64,000 bases of DNA from an uncultured Odoribacter sp. (GCA_900541415.1 UQJP01000006.1:73678-137677); one strand, 5' to 3'; numbered from the stretch's first letter, positions 1 through 7,881 are shown. The notes: generated by a model from the sequence alone, not told the origin. Made by a program: numbers and translations.

Positions 1-188
1 CCATAGGTGTATTTTGCTTTTTGTTTTTCTTTCAACTGAACGCCGTATTCAGATATTTTTCTTCTACGACGCGCCAAACCATGCTGACCTGACGGGTAGT
101 TTCTCCGTTCCAGCGCCTTATCCGGGCCATAAATAGGTTCACCGAATTTTCTTGCTATTTTAGACTTAGGTCCTGTATATCTAGCCAT
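1..188 (-). CDS. rpsD: 30S ribosomal protein S4, N-terminal part (cut by window edge)
   Basis: Reading leftward from an ATG at 188 gives MARYTGPKSKIARKFGEP, the typical start of bacterial S4, followed by the basic stretch ALERRNYPSGQHG. S4 is a primary 16S rRNA-binding protein of the small subunit and nucleates assembly of the body. About 62 residues are visible; the S4 RNA-binding domain and C-terminus lie outside the window. It follows rpsK on the same strand after 72 bases, as in the alpha operon (rpsM-rpsK-rpsD-rpoA-rplQ), so rpoA and rplQ are expected just beyond the left edge. In E. coli S4 represses this operon; no such site was identified here. Confidence 0.97.
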   Translation of the reverse strand, partial: MARYTGPKSKIARKFGEPIYGPDKALERRNYPSGQHGLARRRRKISEYGVQLKEKQKAKYTY

Positions 189-260
189 TTTAATTTCAAA
201 TTATATTTACACGTTACATTAAAGGCAATCGGCAAAAGGCTTCTTACCTCACTCATTAAA

Positions 261-650
261 TTATACCCGACGTCTTTTCGGAGGACGACAACCATTGTGA
301 GGCAGCGGGGTCACATCGATGATTTCAGCCACTTCGATTCCACTTGCATGGATTGAACGGATTGCTGATTCACGACCGTTTCCCGGACCGGTAACATATA
401 CTTTTGCCTTTCTCATTCCAAGATCAAATGCAACCTTAGCGCAATCGGCAGCAGCCATCTGTGCAGCGTAAGGAGTATTTTTCTTTGAGCCTCTGAATCC
501 CATTTTACCTGCTGACGACCAGGAAATAACCTGACCTGAATTATTTGTCAGAGAGATAATAATGTTATTAAAAGACGAATGAACGTGTGCTTGTCCCACG
601 GCTTCTACTTTAACCAGCCGCTTCTTGTTTGATGTAGACTTCTTTGCCAT
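261..650 (-). CDS. rpsK: 30S ribosomal protein S11
   Basis: The 129-residue product matches S11 in length and content: the central GPGNGRESAIR segment and the C-terminal DVTPLPHNGCRPPKRRRV are family signatures. S11 sits on the platform of the 30S subunit, near the mRNA exit and the anti-Shine-Dalgarno region. It lies 12 bases after rpsM in the alpha-operon order, so the two are probably co-transcribed. The start ATG at 650 is preceded by an A/T-rich stretch rather than a GGAGG motif, like most genes in this window. Confidence 0.98.
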   Translation of the reverse strand: MAKKSTSNKKRLVKVEAVGQAHVHSSFNNIIISLTNNSGQVISWSSAGKMGFRGSKKNTPYAAQMAAADCAKVAFDLGMRKAKVYVTGPGNGRESAIRSIHASGIEVAEIIDVTPLPHNGCRPPKRRRV

Positions 651-662
651 AATTCAACTCAA

Positions 663-1040
663 TTATTTAGTTGCTTTTTTCTTGTTAGCAACAGTTTTCT
701 TCTTACCCTTTCTCGTACGGGCATTGTTCTTTGTACTCTGTCCTCTTACGGGCAGTCCTAAACGGTGGCGGATACCACGATAACAACCAATATCCATCAG
801 TCGTTTGATGTTCATCTGAACGGCTGATCTCAGCTCTCCTTCAACTTTGTACTCTGCATTGATAATTTTACGTACAGCTGCGAGCTGGTCATCATTCCAG
901 TCCTTTACCTTAAGATCATAATCGATGCCGGCTTCACTCAGGATAGTCCGTGCACTACTTCTACCTATACCGAAGATATAGGTCAAGGCTATTTCTCCTC
1001 TTTTGTTTGAGGGTAAATCTACACCTACGATTCTTGCCAT
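663..1040 (-). CDS. rpsM: 30S ribosomal protein S13
   Basis: The 125-residue product starts MARIVGVDLPSNKRGEIALTYIFGIG and has the helix-two-turn-helix region plus the conserved GCYRGIRHRLGLPVRGQ segment near residues 82-98. The C-terminal tail is Lys-rich. S13 contacts the 50S subunit in the B1 bridges and the P-site tRNA. It follows rpmJ by 30 bases and precedes rpsK by 12, the canonical spc/alpha junction. Confidence 0.98.
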   Translation of the reverse strand: MARIVGVDLPSNKRGEIALTYIFGIGRSSARTILSEAGIDYDLKVKDWNDDQLAAVRKIINAEYKVEGELRSAVQMNIKRLMDIGCYRGIRHRLGLPVRGQSTKNNARTRKGKKKTVANKKKATK

Positions 1041-1070
1041 AAATCTTTTTTAATTTTACAGATTAATGAT

Positions 1071-1187
1071 TCAACCCTGACGTTGTTTAAACTTAGGGTT
1101 CTTTTTGTTAATGACGTACAAAACGCCTTTTCTTCTTACAATCTTGCAATCGTCATTACGTTTCTTAATTGACGCTCTTACCTTCAT
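1071..1187 (-). CDS. rpmJ: 50S ribosomal protein L36
   Basis: A 38-codon frame from the ATG at 1187 to a TGA at 1071 gives MKVRASIKKRNDDCKIVRRK and ends in NKKNPKFKQRQG. This is the short basic L36 of the large subunit. Only one Cys (in DDCKIV) and no CxxC/His set is visible, so it appears to be a C-minus, non-zinc L36 variant. It lies between infA and rpsM, the usual position. The spacer up to infA (1188-1281) contains an AAGGAGG run about 45 bases before the start, too far to act as its ribosome-binding site. Confidence 0.95.
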   Translation of the reverse strand: MKVRASIKKRNDDCKIVRRKGVLYVINKKNPKFKQRQG

Positions 1188-1281
1188 GGTTTTTAAATTT
1201 GAATATTCACAAATATTCCCTGCTTACCTCCTTTTAGTATCTTCTGAACCCAGAAAACCAAAACGGGAATAGACAGTGGAT

Positions 1282-1503
1282 TTAGTTTTTATATCTGAAT
1301 GTAATCCGTCCCTTTGTCAAGTCGTAAGGTGACATATCCACCCTTACCTTGTCCCCGGGAAGTATCTTAATATAATGCATACGCATTTTGCCGGAAATAT
1401 GAGCGGTAATAACATGCCCATTTTCCAATTCAACCCGAAACATCGCATTAGATAATGCTTCCGTTATTACTCCATCTTGTTCTATCGACGGCTGTTTTGC
1501 CAT
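1282..1503 (-). CDS. infA: Translation initiation factor IF-1
   Basis: The 73-residue product is a single OB-fold protein: MAKQPSIEQDGVITEALSNA, then the conserved HISGKMRMHYIKILPGDKV and the C-terminal SPYDLTKGRITFRYK. IF-1 binds the 30S A site during initiation and works with IF-2 and IF-3. Length is normal. It lies downstream of map and upstream of rpmJ, the standard secY-map-infA-rpmJ order. A palindromic spacer separates it from map. Confidence 0.98.
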   Translation of the reverse strand: MAKQPSIEQDGVITEALSNAMFRVELENGHVITAHISGKMRMHYIKILPGDKVRVDMSPYDLTKGRITFRYKN

Positions 1504-1520
1504 ACTTTTTACTTTTGGTT

Positions 1521-1560
1521 TTAGATTTCAGATTGTCATTCAACCTACAATCTAAAATTT
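1521..1560. repeat. Palindromic spacer element between infA and map
   Basis: Arms at 1525-1536 and 1547-1558 (attttagattgt-type word) are inverted copies with one mismatch, separated by ten bases. It is one of seven spacers in the window with imperfect inverted repeats made of short A/T-rich words. It could form a hairpin in the map-infA transcript; no U-run of terminator type follows. Confidence 0.6.
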
Positions 1561-1564
1561 CCTG

Positions 1565-2341
1565 TTATGAATTTAATACTTCTTCCACATACTTGAACGA
1601 TGACAGAATATCTGCCCCATTCTTTCCCACTGCCACCGTATGCTCGAAATGAGCAGAAGGCATCTTATCACGAGTACGGATTGTCCAGCCATCGGAATCC
1701 TGATAAATGTGACGTTTACCTAAATTAATCATAGGCTCGATTGCGATCACCATCCCCTCTTTCAACTTTACACCCTGTCCCTGACGTCCGTAATTAGGCA
1801 CCTGGGGATCTTCGTGCAATTCATGGCCTACACCGTGTCCCACCATTTCACGAACAACGGAAAACCCGTTTGCTTCACAATGCGACTGCACAGCATGGCC
1901 AATATCACCGATACGCAATCCGGCAACAGCTTTCCCGATACCCTTATACAAACTTTCTTTGGTTACACGTAATAATTTTTTCACGTCTTCTGCAACCTCG
2001 CCCACCTCAAAAGTATAAGCACTATCGCCGTAAAATCCATTTTTCAAAGTACCGCAATCCACCGAAACCACATCTCCCTCCTGTAAAATCCGTTTGGCAG
2101 AAGGAATCCCATGCACCACTTCTTCATTAACCGATATACACAAAGTATTCGGGAAACCGCCATATCCCAGAAACCCCGGAACAGCCCCGTGTGAACGGAT
2201 AAATTCCTCTGCGACCTTGTCCAGCTCTAATGTAGAAATCCCCGGACGAATGTGTTTTGCCACTTCACCCAGAGTCATCCCTACCAGAAGGTTACTCTCT
2301 CTCAATAGTTCAATCTCTTCCTCGGTCTTCAAAAAAATCAT
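1565..2341 (-). CDS. map: Type I methionine aminopeptidase
   Basis: The 258-residue product removes the initiator Met from nascent proteins. Visible metal and active-site segments are SVDCG (Asp ligand), FYGDSAYTF (Asp ligand), GHGVGHELHEDP (His ligand), IEPMINLG (Glu ligand) and HFEHTVAVG (Glu ligand), all in the expected order. The open frame extends 16 codons upstream of the chosen start, but that part is low in quality and overlaps a promoter-like box. The start MIFLKTEEEIELLRES fits the family's usual N-terminus. It follows secY in the spc-type order. Confidence 0.96.
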   Translation of the reverse strand: MIFLKTEEEIELLRESNLLVGMTLGEVAKHIRPGISTLELDKVAEEFIRSHGAVPGFLGYGGFPNTLCISVNEEVVHGIPSAKRILQEGDVVSVDCGTLKNGFYGDSAYTFEVGEVAEDVKKLLRVTKESLYKGIGKAVAGLRIGDIGHAVQSHCEANGFSVVREMVGHGVGHELHEDPQVPNYGRQGQGVKLKEGMVIAIEPMINLGKRHIYQDSDGWTIRTRDKMPSAHFEHTVAVGKNGADILSSFKYVEEVLNS

Positions 2342-2345
2342 GCCG

Positions 2346-2353
2346 CAAAAGTA
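2346..2353 (-). promoter_or_regulatory. Possible -7 box immediately upstream of map
   Basis: On the minus strand the sequence is TACTTTTG, an exact match to the Bacteroidetes -7 consensus TAnnTTTG, and it ends only four bases before the map ATG. A start site 5-7 bases downstream would make the map mRNA essentially leaderless. No convincing -33 TTTG is at the right distance, so this may be fortuitous. Confidence 0.4.
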
Positions 2354-2370
2354 ATACTTTTTCTTTAAAT

Positions 2371-2424
2371 GACAAAGGACGAAAGACAAAGGAGGAAATT
2401 ATTTCCGTTCCTTTGTCTTTTGTC
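2371..2424. repeat. Palindromic spacer element between map and secY
   Basis: The left arm (2371-2396) repeats the word gacaaag/gaaagac, and the right arm (2404-2424) is its imperfect reverse complement (ctttgtcttttgtc). The transcript could fold into a long hairpin with a loop of about eight bases. It lies after the secY stop and before the -7-like box of map. Confidence 0.65.
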
Positions 2425-2439
2425 AGTTGTTCAGTATCA

Positions 2440-3780
2440 TTAATATGCTGCCGGTCCACCGGGAGTTTTTCCCTTGATACGACCGTTTTTCATCAAACCG
2501 TCGTAGTGACGCATCAGCAAGTGTGATTCAATTTGCTGTAATGTATCCAGAACAACACCCACCAAAATCAGAAGGGAAGTACCTCCATAGAAATGGGCGA
2601 ATTGGTTGTTCACACCGGACAACATGGCAAATGCAGGTAATATAGCTACAATCCCCAGGAAAATAGATCCCGGCAATGTGATTCGCGACATGATCGTATC
2701 CAGGAACTCCATAGTCTTGCGACCCGGTTTCACACCCGGAATAAAACCTCCGTTTTTCTTCATATCTTCCGACATCTGCATCGGATTCACGGTGATCGCC
2801 GTATAGAAATAAGTGAATGCAACGATCAACACGAAGAATGTGAAATTATACCAGAACCCTGTCATGTTTGAAAAAGCAGCGATAAAGCCGGTCATAGAAT
2901 CGGCAGCTGCATAATTAGCAAACGAGATCGGCAACAACATAATCGCCTGAGCGAAGATGATCGGCATAACGCCGGCTGCATTGATCTTTAAAGGAATGTA
3001 TTGACGAACGCCGCCATATTGTTTGTTTCCTACAATTCTTTTGGCATACTGCACAGGCACCTTGCGAGTTCCCTGCACCAATAATATCGTGCCACAGAAT
3101 ACGAGGAACAAAAACACGATCTCAATCAAGAGGGCTACCAAGCCACCGCCTTGCTGTCCGACACGGGAAGTTAATTCCGCAACGAAAGCAAAAGGCAGAC
3201 GGGCAATAATACCGATCATAATGATGATAGAGACACCGTTCCCAATTCCTTTGTCTGTAATTTTTTCACCTAACCACAATACAAACATTGAACCTGCCGC
3301 TAAAATAGCAACAGACTGAAGTGTAAAGAAAAAACCTTTTATCACAAAAAATTCCGGTTGAATCTGTGCATGCAAGTTGGTAAGATACGCAGAACCCTGT
3401 AAGATCAGAATAACAATGGTCAGATAACGGGTGATCTGGTTGATTTTACGCCGTCCGCTCTCACCTTCCCGCTGCATACGTTGAAAATAAGGAACTGCTA
3501 TTCCCAGCAACTGTACAACGATTGAGGCAGAGATATAAGGCATAATACCCAACGCAAATATCGACGCGTTAGAAAACGCACCTCCCGAGAACATGTCCAG
3601 CAAACCCAACACACCGGTAGAGGTCTGTTTCTTCAATGCTGCTAATCCGGCAGGGTCGATACCTGGCAGTACCACCTCTGTACCAAGTCTGTAAACGAGA
3701 ATTAATCCCAGAGTCATCAGAATCCGGTTTTTTAATTCATCAATTTTCCAAATGTTCTTTAATGTATCAAATAACTTCAT
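2440..3780 (-). CDS. secY: Preprotein translocase subunit SecY
   Basis: This 446-residue, roughly ten-helix membrane protein forms the protein-conducting channel with SecE and SecG (SecG is encoded at 20300). Family features visible are the N-terminal MKLFDTLKNIWKIDELKNRI, the plug and TM2 region (GGAFSNASIFALGIMPYISASI), the RITLPGSIFLG segment and the C-terminal LLMRHYDGLMKNGRIKG. Length is normal. It lies between rplO and map as in the spc operon, and palindromic spacers flank it on both sides. Confidence 0.98.
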   Translation of the reverse strand: MKLFDTLKNIWKIDELKNRILMTLGLILVYRLGTEVVLPGIDPAGLAALKKQTSTGVLGLLDMFSGGAFSNASIFALGIMPYISASIVVQLLGIAVPYFQRMQREGESGRRKINQITRYLTIVILILQGSAYLTNLHAQIQPEFFVIKGFFFTLQSVAILAAGSMFVLWLGEKITDKGIGNGVSIIIMIGIIARLPFAFVAELTSRVGQQGGGLVALLIEIVFLFLVFCGTILLVQGTRKVPVQYAKRIVGNKQYGGVRQYIPLKINAAGVMPIIFAQAIMLLPISFANYAAADSMTGFIAAFSNMTGFWYNFTFFVLIVAFTYFYTAITVNPMQMSEDMKKNGGFIPGVKPGRKTMEFLDTIMSRITLPGSIFLGIVAILPAFAMLSGVNNQFAHFYGGTSLLILVGVVLDTLQQIESHLLMRHYDGLMKNGRIKGKTPGGPAAY

Positions 3781-3797
3781 AAGTTCTTTCCTATTTA

Positions 3798-3890
3798 TAA
3801 GTTTATAAAGTTTATAAAGTCAGTAAAGTTATAAAGTTATCTATCCCCGCAACCTTATGAACTTTATGAACCTTATGAACTTTACAAACT
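3798..3890. repeat. Palindromic iterated-word element between secY and rplO
   Basis: The left arm (about 3798-3838) iterates ataaagtt four to five times, and the right arm (3851-3890) iterates the near-complement aacttatg/aaccttatg. The two arms are inverted copies with scattered mismatches, separated by about twelve bases. It is the longest of the palindromic spacers in the ribosomal cluster. No coding frame or promoter box was seen in it. Confidence 0.7.
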
Positions 3891-3899
3891 CGTTTCGTT

Positions 3900-4346
3900 T
3901 TATAAAACGACTACCGATCCGCCAGCAGCTTCGATAGCAGCAACAGCCGATTTAGAGAAAGCATCCGCTTTAACTTCTAATTTCGCTGTCAAAGCACCGT
4001 CGCCCAATACTTTCAGAAGATCATTTTTAGAGATCAATCCGGCATTTACCAGCACATCTTTATCCACCATAGTCAGGCTATCTCTTTCAGCCAATGCCTG
4101 AAGCATGCTAACATTGATCGCCTTATAGGCTACTCGATTTATATTTTTAAAGCCGAATTTCGGTACACGTCTCTGCAAAGGCATCTGACCTCCTTCAAAA
4201 CCTATCTTAGTATGATAACCAGATCTTGATTTAGCTCCTTTATGTCCTCTTGTAGAAGTACCTCCTTTTCCAGATCCCTGTCCACGACCAATTCGTCTTT
4301 CCCGGTGAGTTGATCCGCAGGCTGGTTTTAAGCTACTTAAATCCAT
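3900..4346 (-). CDS. rplO: 50S ribosomal protein L15
   Basis: The 148-residue product starts MDLSSLKPACGSTHRERRIG and has the Gly/Arg-rich GRGQGSGKGGTSTRGHKGAKSRSG segment that threads into 23S rRNA. The frame is open for nine more codons upstream, but the family begins at MDLSSLKPA, so the start at 4346 is chosen. L15 is a late-assembly large-subunit protein. It lies between rpmD and secY, as in other spc operons. Confidence 0.97.
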   Translation of the reverse strand: MDLSSLKPACGSTHRERRIGRGQGSGKGGTSTRGHKGAKSRSGYHTKIGFEGGQMPLQRRVPKFGFKNINRVAYKAINVSMLQALAERDSLTMVDKDVLVNAGLISKNDLLKVLGDGALTAKLEVKADAFSKSAVAAIEAAGGSVVVL

Positions 4347-4373
4347 TTTATTTTCGTTAAAATAGTTTGACAA

Positions 4374-4556
4374 TTACTTTACTTCTTCCACACGCACCAG
4401 ATGGTTTACTTTCGCAACCATACCCAGGATCTGCGGAGTAGCTTCCTGTTCAACACTGCTATTGGTTTTTTTCAATCCCAATGCCTGTAAAGTGCCTACT
4501 TGAGTTTTAGTGCTACCGATTTTACTTTTTACTAATGTAATTTTAATCTTTGCCAT
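4374..4556 (-). CDS. rpmD: 50S ribosomal protein L30
   Basis: This 60-residue small protein begins MAKIKITLVKSKIGSTKTQV and includes LQALGLKKTNSSV, matching the L30 family in size and pattern. L30 binds 23S rRNA domain II near 5S rRNA. It is 13 bases after rpsE and followed by rplO. Confidence 0.96.
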   Translation of the reverse strand: MAKIKITLVKSKIGSTKTQVGTLQALGLKKTNSSVEQEATPQILGMVAKVNHLVRVEEVK

Positions 4557-4569
4557 AATTACTCAAATA

Positions 4570-5076
4570 TTATCCGTTAAACACTTTATCCAGACCAATT
4601 CCTCTCTGCATAGCAATAGTGCGTGCATCTCTCATTTCTTTCAATGCTACAATAGTTGCTTTCACAAGGTTGTGAGGATTGGAAGAACCCTTACTTTTTG
4701 CAAGCACGTCATGAATACCGGCACTTTCAAGCACGGCACGCATAGCACCACCTGCCTTTACTCCGGTACCGGAAGATGCCGGCTGCATATATACCTGAGA
4801 ACCGCTGAATTTAGCTGCCTGTTCGTGAGGAATTGTTCCGTTTTTGATAGGCACTTTAATCAAGTTTTTCTTTGCGGATTCGATTCCTTTGGAAATTGCG
4901 GTAGTCACTTCATTTGCTTTACCTAATCCCCAGCCTACGATTCCGTTTTCATCACCTACAACTACGATAGCTGCAAAGCTGAATGTTCTACCCCCTTTAG
5001 TAACTTTGGTCACACGGTTGATTGCAACCAATCTGTCCTTCAGTTCTAAGTCAGTATTATTTATCTTCTGTTCCAT
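4570..5076 (-). CDS. rpsE: 30S ribosomal protein S5
   Basis: The 168-residue product has the S5 N-terminal double-stranded-RNA-binding-like domain (LKDRLVAINRVTKVTKGGRTFSF, about 12-35, then GDENGIVGWGLGKANEV) and the C-terminal domain with PASSGTGVKAGGAMRAVLE. S5 lines the mRNA entry channel and contributes to decoding accuracy. It lies 13 bases after rplR. Confidence 0.98.
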   Translation of the reverse strand: MEQKINNTDLELKDRLVAINRVTKVTKGGRTFSFAAIVVVGDENGIVGWGLGKANEVTTAISKGIESAKKNLIKVPIKNGTIPHEQAAKFSGSQVYMQPASSGTGVKAGGAMRAVLESAGIHDVLAKSKGSSNPHNLVKATIVALKEMRDARTIAMQRGIGLDKVFNG

Positions 5077-5089
5077 TCTTTACTAACTT

Positions 5090-5446
5090 TTAAAAATTAA
5101 GACCACCGTTACGGGCAGCGTCAGCCAATGCTTTCACTCTTCCGTGATATAAATAACCGTTTCTGTCGAAAGTAACCAATTCGATTCCGGCAGCTTTTGC
5201 CTTTTCAGCAACAACAGTACCAACTGCGGCAGCCTGTTCGATTTTAGTTCCTTTAGTAGCAGCAACCTCTTTGCTCAATGATGAAACAGATACCAATGTT
5301 TTACCTGAGTTATCATCTATCAACTGTACAGAAATCTGCGTATTAGAACGATAAACGCTCATACGGGGTCTTTCAGCTGATCCGGAGACAATCTTACGAA
5401 TTCTCCTTTTTATTCTTAATCTTCTTTCTTCCTTAGTTAAAGCCAT
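5090..5446 (-). CDS. rplR: 50S ribosomal protein L18
   Basis: The 118-residue product begins MALTKEERRLRIKRRIRKIV, with the basic N-terminal tail, and contains RPRMSVYRSNTQISVQLIDD and FDRNGYLYHGRVKALADAARNGGL. L18 binds 5S rRNA and helps dock it in the central protuberance. It lies 22 bases downstream of rplF. Confidence 0.98.
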   Translation of the reverse strand: MALTKEERRLRIKRRIRKIVSGSAERPRMSVYRSNTQISVQLIDDNSGKTLVSVSSLSKEVAATKGTKIEQAAAVGTVVAEKAKAAGIELVTFDRNGYLYHGRVKALADAARNGGLNF

Positions 5447-5468
5447 AACTTTTACTTACTTTAGGTGA

Positions 5469-6023
5469 TTAAACTTTAGCTGATTTACCTGCTTTCCGAC
5501 GAACTTGTTCACCAACAAAACGAATACCTTTACCTTTATAAGGCTCCGGTTTACGGAATGAGCGGATTTTTGCAGCTACCTGGCCGATAAGTTGTTTGTC
5601 ACAACTTTCCAGAGTAATAATCGGGTTTGCACGTTTTTCCGTTACTGCAGAAACTTTCACTTCTGCCGGCAATTCAAGAAAGATAGAGTGTGAGTATCCC
5701 AAACCAAGTTCAAGAATCTGTCCATCGTTGCTTGCACGAAAACCAACTCCGACAAGTTCCTGCTGGATTTTATAGCCTTCAGAAACACCTACAACCATAT
5801 TGTGGATCAGAGCACGGTAAAGACCATGCTGAGCTTTATGTTCTTTATCTTCTGTATGACGTGCAATGTGCACTTCGTTCTCGTCAACTGTAACGGTCAG
5901 GTCTGAACTTACCTGTTGAGAAAGTTGTCCTTTCGGACCTTTAACCGTGACGGTGTTATCAGGATTTACAGCTACTGTAACTCCTTGTGGTATATGAATC
6001 GGTAATTTCCCTATACGTGACAT
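5469..6023 (-). CDS. rplF: 50S ribosomal protein L6
   Basis: The 184-residue product starts MSRIGKLPIHIPQGVTVAV and has two repeated alpha/beta domains; the C-terminal signature EPYKGKGIRFVGEQVRRKAGKS is present. L6 sits beside the sarcin-ricin loop and GTPase-factor site. Length is normal and it follows rpsH after 19 bases. Confidence 0.98.
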   Translation of the reverse strand: MSRIGKLPIHIPQGVTVAVNPDNTVTVKGPKGQLSQQVSSDLTVTVDENEVHIARHTEDKEHKAQHGLYRALIHNMVVGVSEGYKIQQELVGVGFRASNDGQILELGLGYSHSIFLELPAEVKVSAVTEKRANPIITLESCDKQLIGQVAAKIRSFRKPEPYKGKGIRFVGEQVRRKAGKSAKV

Positions 6024-6042
6024 TTCTTCTTCACTTTATAAA

Positions 6043-6438
6043 TTAATACACATAACACAATACTTCACCGCCGATATTACGCTGGCGAGCTTCTTTGTCT
6101 GTCATCAATCCCATTGAAGTCGACAAAATGGCAATTCCCAGGCCATTCAACACACGCGGCATTTCTTCCACGTTTGTATAGCGGCGCAGACCCGGTTTAG
6201 ATACTCTAACCAGTGATTTGATTGCCGGAACTTTTGTCTCAGGGTGATATTTCAAAGCAATCTTGATATTGCTTCTAACTCCGTCTTCTTCGAACTTATA
6301 GTTCAAAATATATCCTTTTTCCTTCAGGATTTTGGTCATTTCCCGTTTCATTTTAGAACCCGGAATTTCCACTACTTTATGACCAACATTTACTGCATTT
6401 CTAATGCGGGTAAGGAAATCTGCTATTGGATCTGTCAT
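6043..6438 (-). CDS. rpsH: 30S ribosomal protein S8
   Basis: The 131-residue product opens MTDPIADFLTRIRNAVNVGH and ends GGEVLCYVY, with the conserved STSMGLMTDKEARQRNIGG near the C-terminus. S8 is a primary 16S-binding protein of the platform. In E. coli it represses the spc operon by binding near rplE; no equivalent structure was identified here. It follows rpsN after 19 bases. Confidence 0.98.
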   Translation of the reverse strand: MTDPIADFLTRIRNAVNVGHKVVEIPGSKMKREMTKILKEKGYILNYKFEEDGVRSNIKIALKYHPETKVPAIKSLVRVSKPGLRRYTNVEEMPRVLNGLGIAILSTSMGLMTDKEARQRNIGGEVLCYVY

Positions 6439-6457
6439 CTCTTTTCTGTTTTAAATG

Positions 6458-6727
6458 TTACCAACTAGCCTTTTTAACTCCAGGTATCAATCCTGCCGAT
6501 GCCATTTCACGGAATTGGATACGGCTGATACCAAATTGTCTCATGTAACCTCTGGGCCGTCCCGTCAGTTTGCAACGATTGTGCAGACGGATCGGATTGG
6601 AGTTTTTAGGTAGGAGGCTCAGTCCAACGTAGTCACCTTCCTCTTTTAATTTAGCTCGCTTTGCGGCGTACTTTTCTACCAATTTTGCACGCTTTACCTC
6701 ACGGGCTTTCATTGATTCTTTTGCCAT
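6458..6727 (-). CDS. rpsN: 30S ribosomal protein S14 (long, zinc-independent type)
   Basis: The 89-residue product contains NPIRLHNRCKLTGRPRGYMRQFGISRIQFRE and ends GLIPGVKKASW. The zinc-ligand CxxC pairs of the short S14 form are missing, so this is the C-minus type. It lies between rplE and rpsH, 12 bases after rplE. Confidence 0.97.
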   Translation of the reverse strand: MAKESMKAREVKRAKLVEKYAAKRAKLKEEGDYVGLSLLPKNSNPIRLHNRCKLTGRPRGYMRQFGISRIQFREMASAGLIPGVKKASW

Positions 6728-6739
6728 TTCGCTTGGTTT

Positions 6740-7288
6740 TTAGTTCTTTTTAAATGGTAATCCAAATTCTCTTAACAGAGCAAAACCTTCTTCGTCGGTA
6801 TTAGCCGAAGTCACAAATGTTATATTCATACCCATGATCTTGTGAACTGAATCCAGTACAATTTCAGGAAATATGATCTGCTCTTCAAGACCTAATGTAT
6901 AATTTCCTTTCCCGTCCAATTTACTGTTGATACCCTTGAAGTCGCGGATACGCGGCAGAGCAGAACCGATCAATCTTTCGAGAAATTCGTACATTCTTTC
7001 TTGACGTAAAGTTACTTTCACACCAATCGGCATGCCTTTACGCAATTTAAAATTAGATACGTCTTTTGTTGATTTGCCAACTATAGCCTTCTGACCAGTT
7101 ATGGCAGTAATCTCGTTTAATGAAAATTCAAGGATCTTTTTATCCTGAATAGATGAACCCACGCCCTGATTGATTACTATCTTCTCCAATCTGGGTGCCT
7201 GCATAACTGATTTGTATCCGAATTCCTTCATTAAAGTCGGTACAATTTCTTCGTTATACTTTGTTTTAAGATTTGGTACGTATTTCAT
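6740..7288 (-). CDS. rplE: 50S ribosomal protein L5
   Basis: The 182-residue product includes EKIVINQGVGSS, AIVGKSTKDVSNFKLRKGMPIGVKVTLR and the C-terminal GMNITFVTSANTDEEGFALLREFGLPF. L5 binds 5S rRNA with L18 and contacts the P-site tRNA. It is separated from rplX by an unusually long 253-base spacer with its own promoter-like box, so it may head a separate transcript (rplE-rpsN-rpsH and onward). Confidence 0.98.
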   Translation of the reverse strand: MKYVPNLKTKYNEEIVPTLMKEFGYKSVMQAPRLEKIVINQGVGSSIQDKKILEFSLNEITAITGQKAIVGKSTKDVSNFKLRKGMPIGVKVTLRQERMYEFLERLIGSALPRIRDFKGINSKLDGKGNYTLGLEEQIIFPEIVLDSVHKIMGMNITFVTSANTDEEGFALLREFGLPFKKN

Positions 7289-7376
7289 TTAAATTTTTAA
7301 ATTTTTTGATTCACGATAGAGCATCACGCACGCGATTTCTCCCCGAAAATCTGATTTTTCAGGCGGCAAAGATATA

Positions 7377-7384
7377 ATTTATTT
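7377..7384 (-). promoter_or_regulatory. Candidate internal promoter (-7 box) for rplE
   Basis: On the minus strand the box reads TATCTTTG followed by CCGCC, an exact TAnnTTTG match inside the 253-base rplX-rplE gap. It lies 88 bases before the rplE ATG, giving a leader of roughly 80 bases. The expected -33 region is A/T-rich without a clean TTG. It would let the downstream half of the supercluster be transcribed independently of rplX. Confidence 0.5.
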
Positions 7385-7486
7385 TCAATTAATCGCTTAT
7401 AATTGAAGTTTAATTTATTATCTACCGCTTGATTGTCAAGTTTCCAGCTCGATCGGCACAATCGTAAATCTGAATTATTGGATTTC

Positions 7487-7530
7487 TGACTTACGGTTTT
7501 ATGATTCCCAAGAACCATAAACCGTAAATC
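7487..7530. repeat. Palindromic spacer element between rplE and rplX
   Basis: Arms at about 7487-7506 and 7512-7530 (gacttacggttttatgatt and its imperfect complement) could form a hairpin right after the rplX stop. The neighbouring bases 7446-7470 contain cagctcgatcgg followed by cgtaaatc, which resembles the core shared by the two spacer elements at 7882-7945 and 13531-13571. The 71-codon open frame through this gap (7324-7539) is built from these repeats and is not called. Confidence 0.6.
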
Positions 7531-7541
7531 GTCCATCATAC

Positions 7542-7865
7542 TTATTTCAGGATTTCACCTGACTTTTTAGCGTATCTTACCAACTTACCGTTCTCATCGG
7601 TCTTACGTCCGATACGGGTAGGTTTTCCAGTAGTAGGATCTACAACATTCAAATTAGAAATGTGGATAGGAGCCTCTTTTTTGATAATACCTCCCTGCGG
7701 ATGAGTTGCATTCGGTTTAGTATGTTTGCTGATCATATTGATACCTTCTACAATGGCTCTTTCTTTATCTGGAAATACTTCCAGCACTTTGCCTTGCTTT
7801 CCGTTATCAACCCCGGCATTTACTTGTACTAAATCGCCTTTCTTGATATGAAATTTTCTATTCAT
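7542..7865 (-). CDS. rplX: 50S ribosomal protein L24
   Basis: The 107-residue product has the KOW-type start HIKKGDLVQVNAGVDNGKQGKVLEV and the following EGINMISKHTKPN, both typical of L24. L24 is one of the two assembly initiators of the large subunit and later lies near the peptide exit. It is set off from both neighbours by palindromic spacers, unlike the tight packing of most genes in this cluster. Confidence 0.98.
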   Translation of the reverse strand: MNRKFHIKKGDLVQVNAGVDNGKQGKVLEVFPDKERAIVEGINMISKHTKPNATHPQGGIIKKEAPIHISNLNVVDPTTGKPTRIGRKTDENGKLVRYAKKSGEILK

Positions 7866-7881
7866 CGCTTTTCTGATTTTA

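Noticed and set aside
1188..1281. Shine-Dalgarno site of rpmJ (aaggagg)
   Set aside because: It is about 45 bases from the start codon, too far to function; other genes in the window lack such sites.
7324..7539. 71-codon open frame between rplE and rplX
   Set aside because: It is composed of the palindromic spacer repeats and the promoter region, and resembles no ribosomal or other protein.
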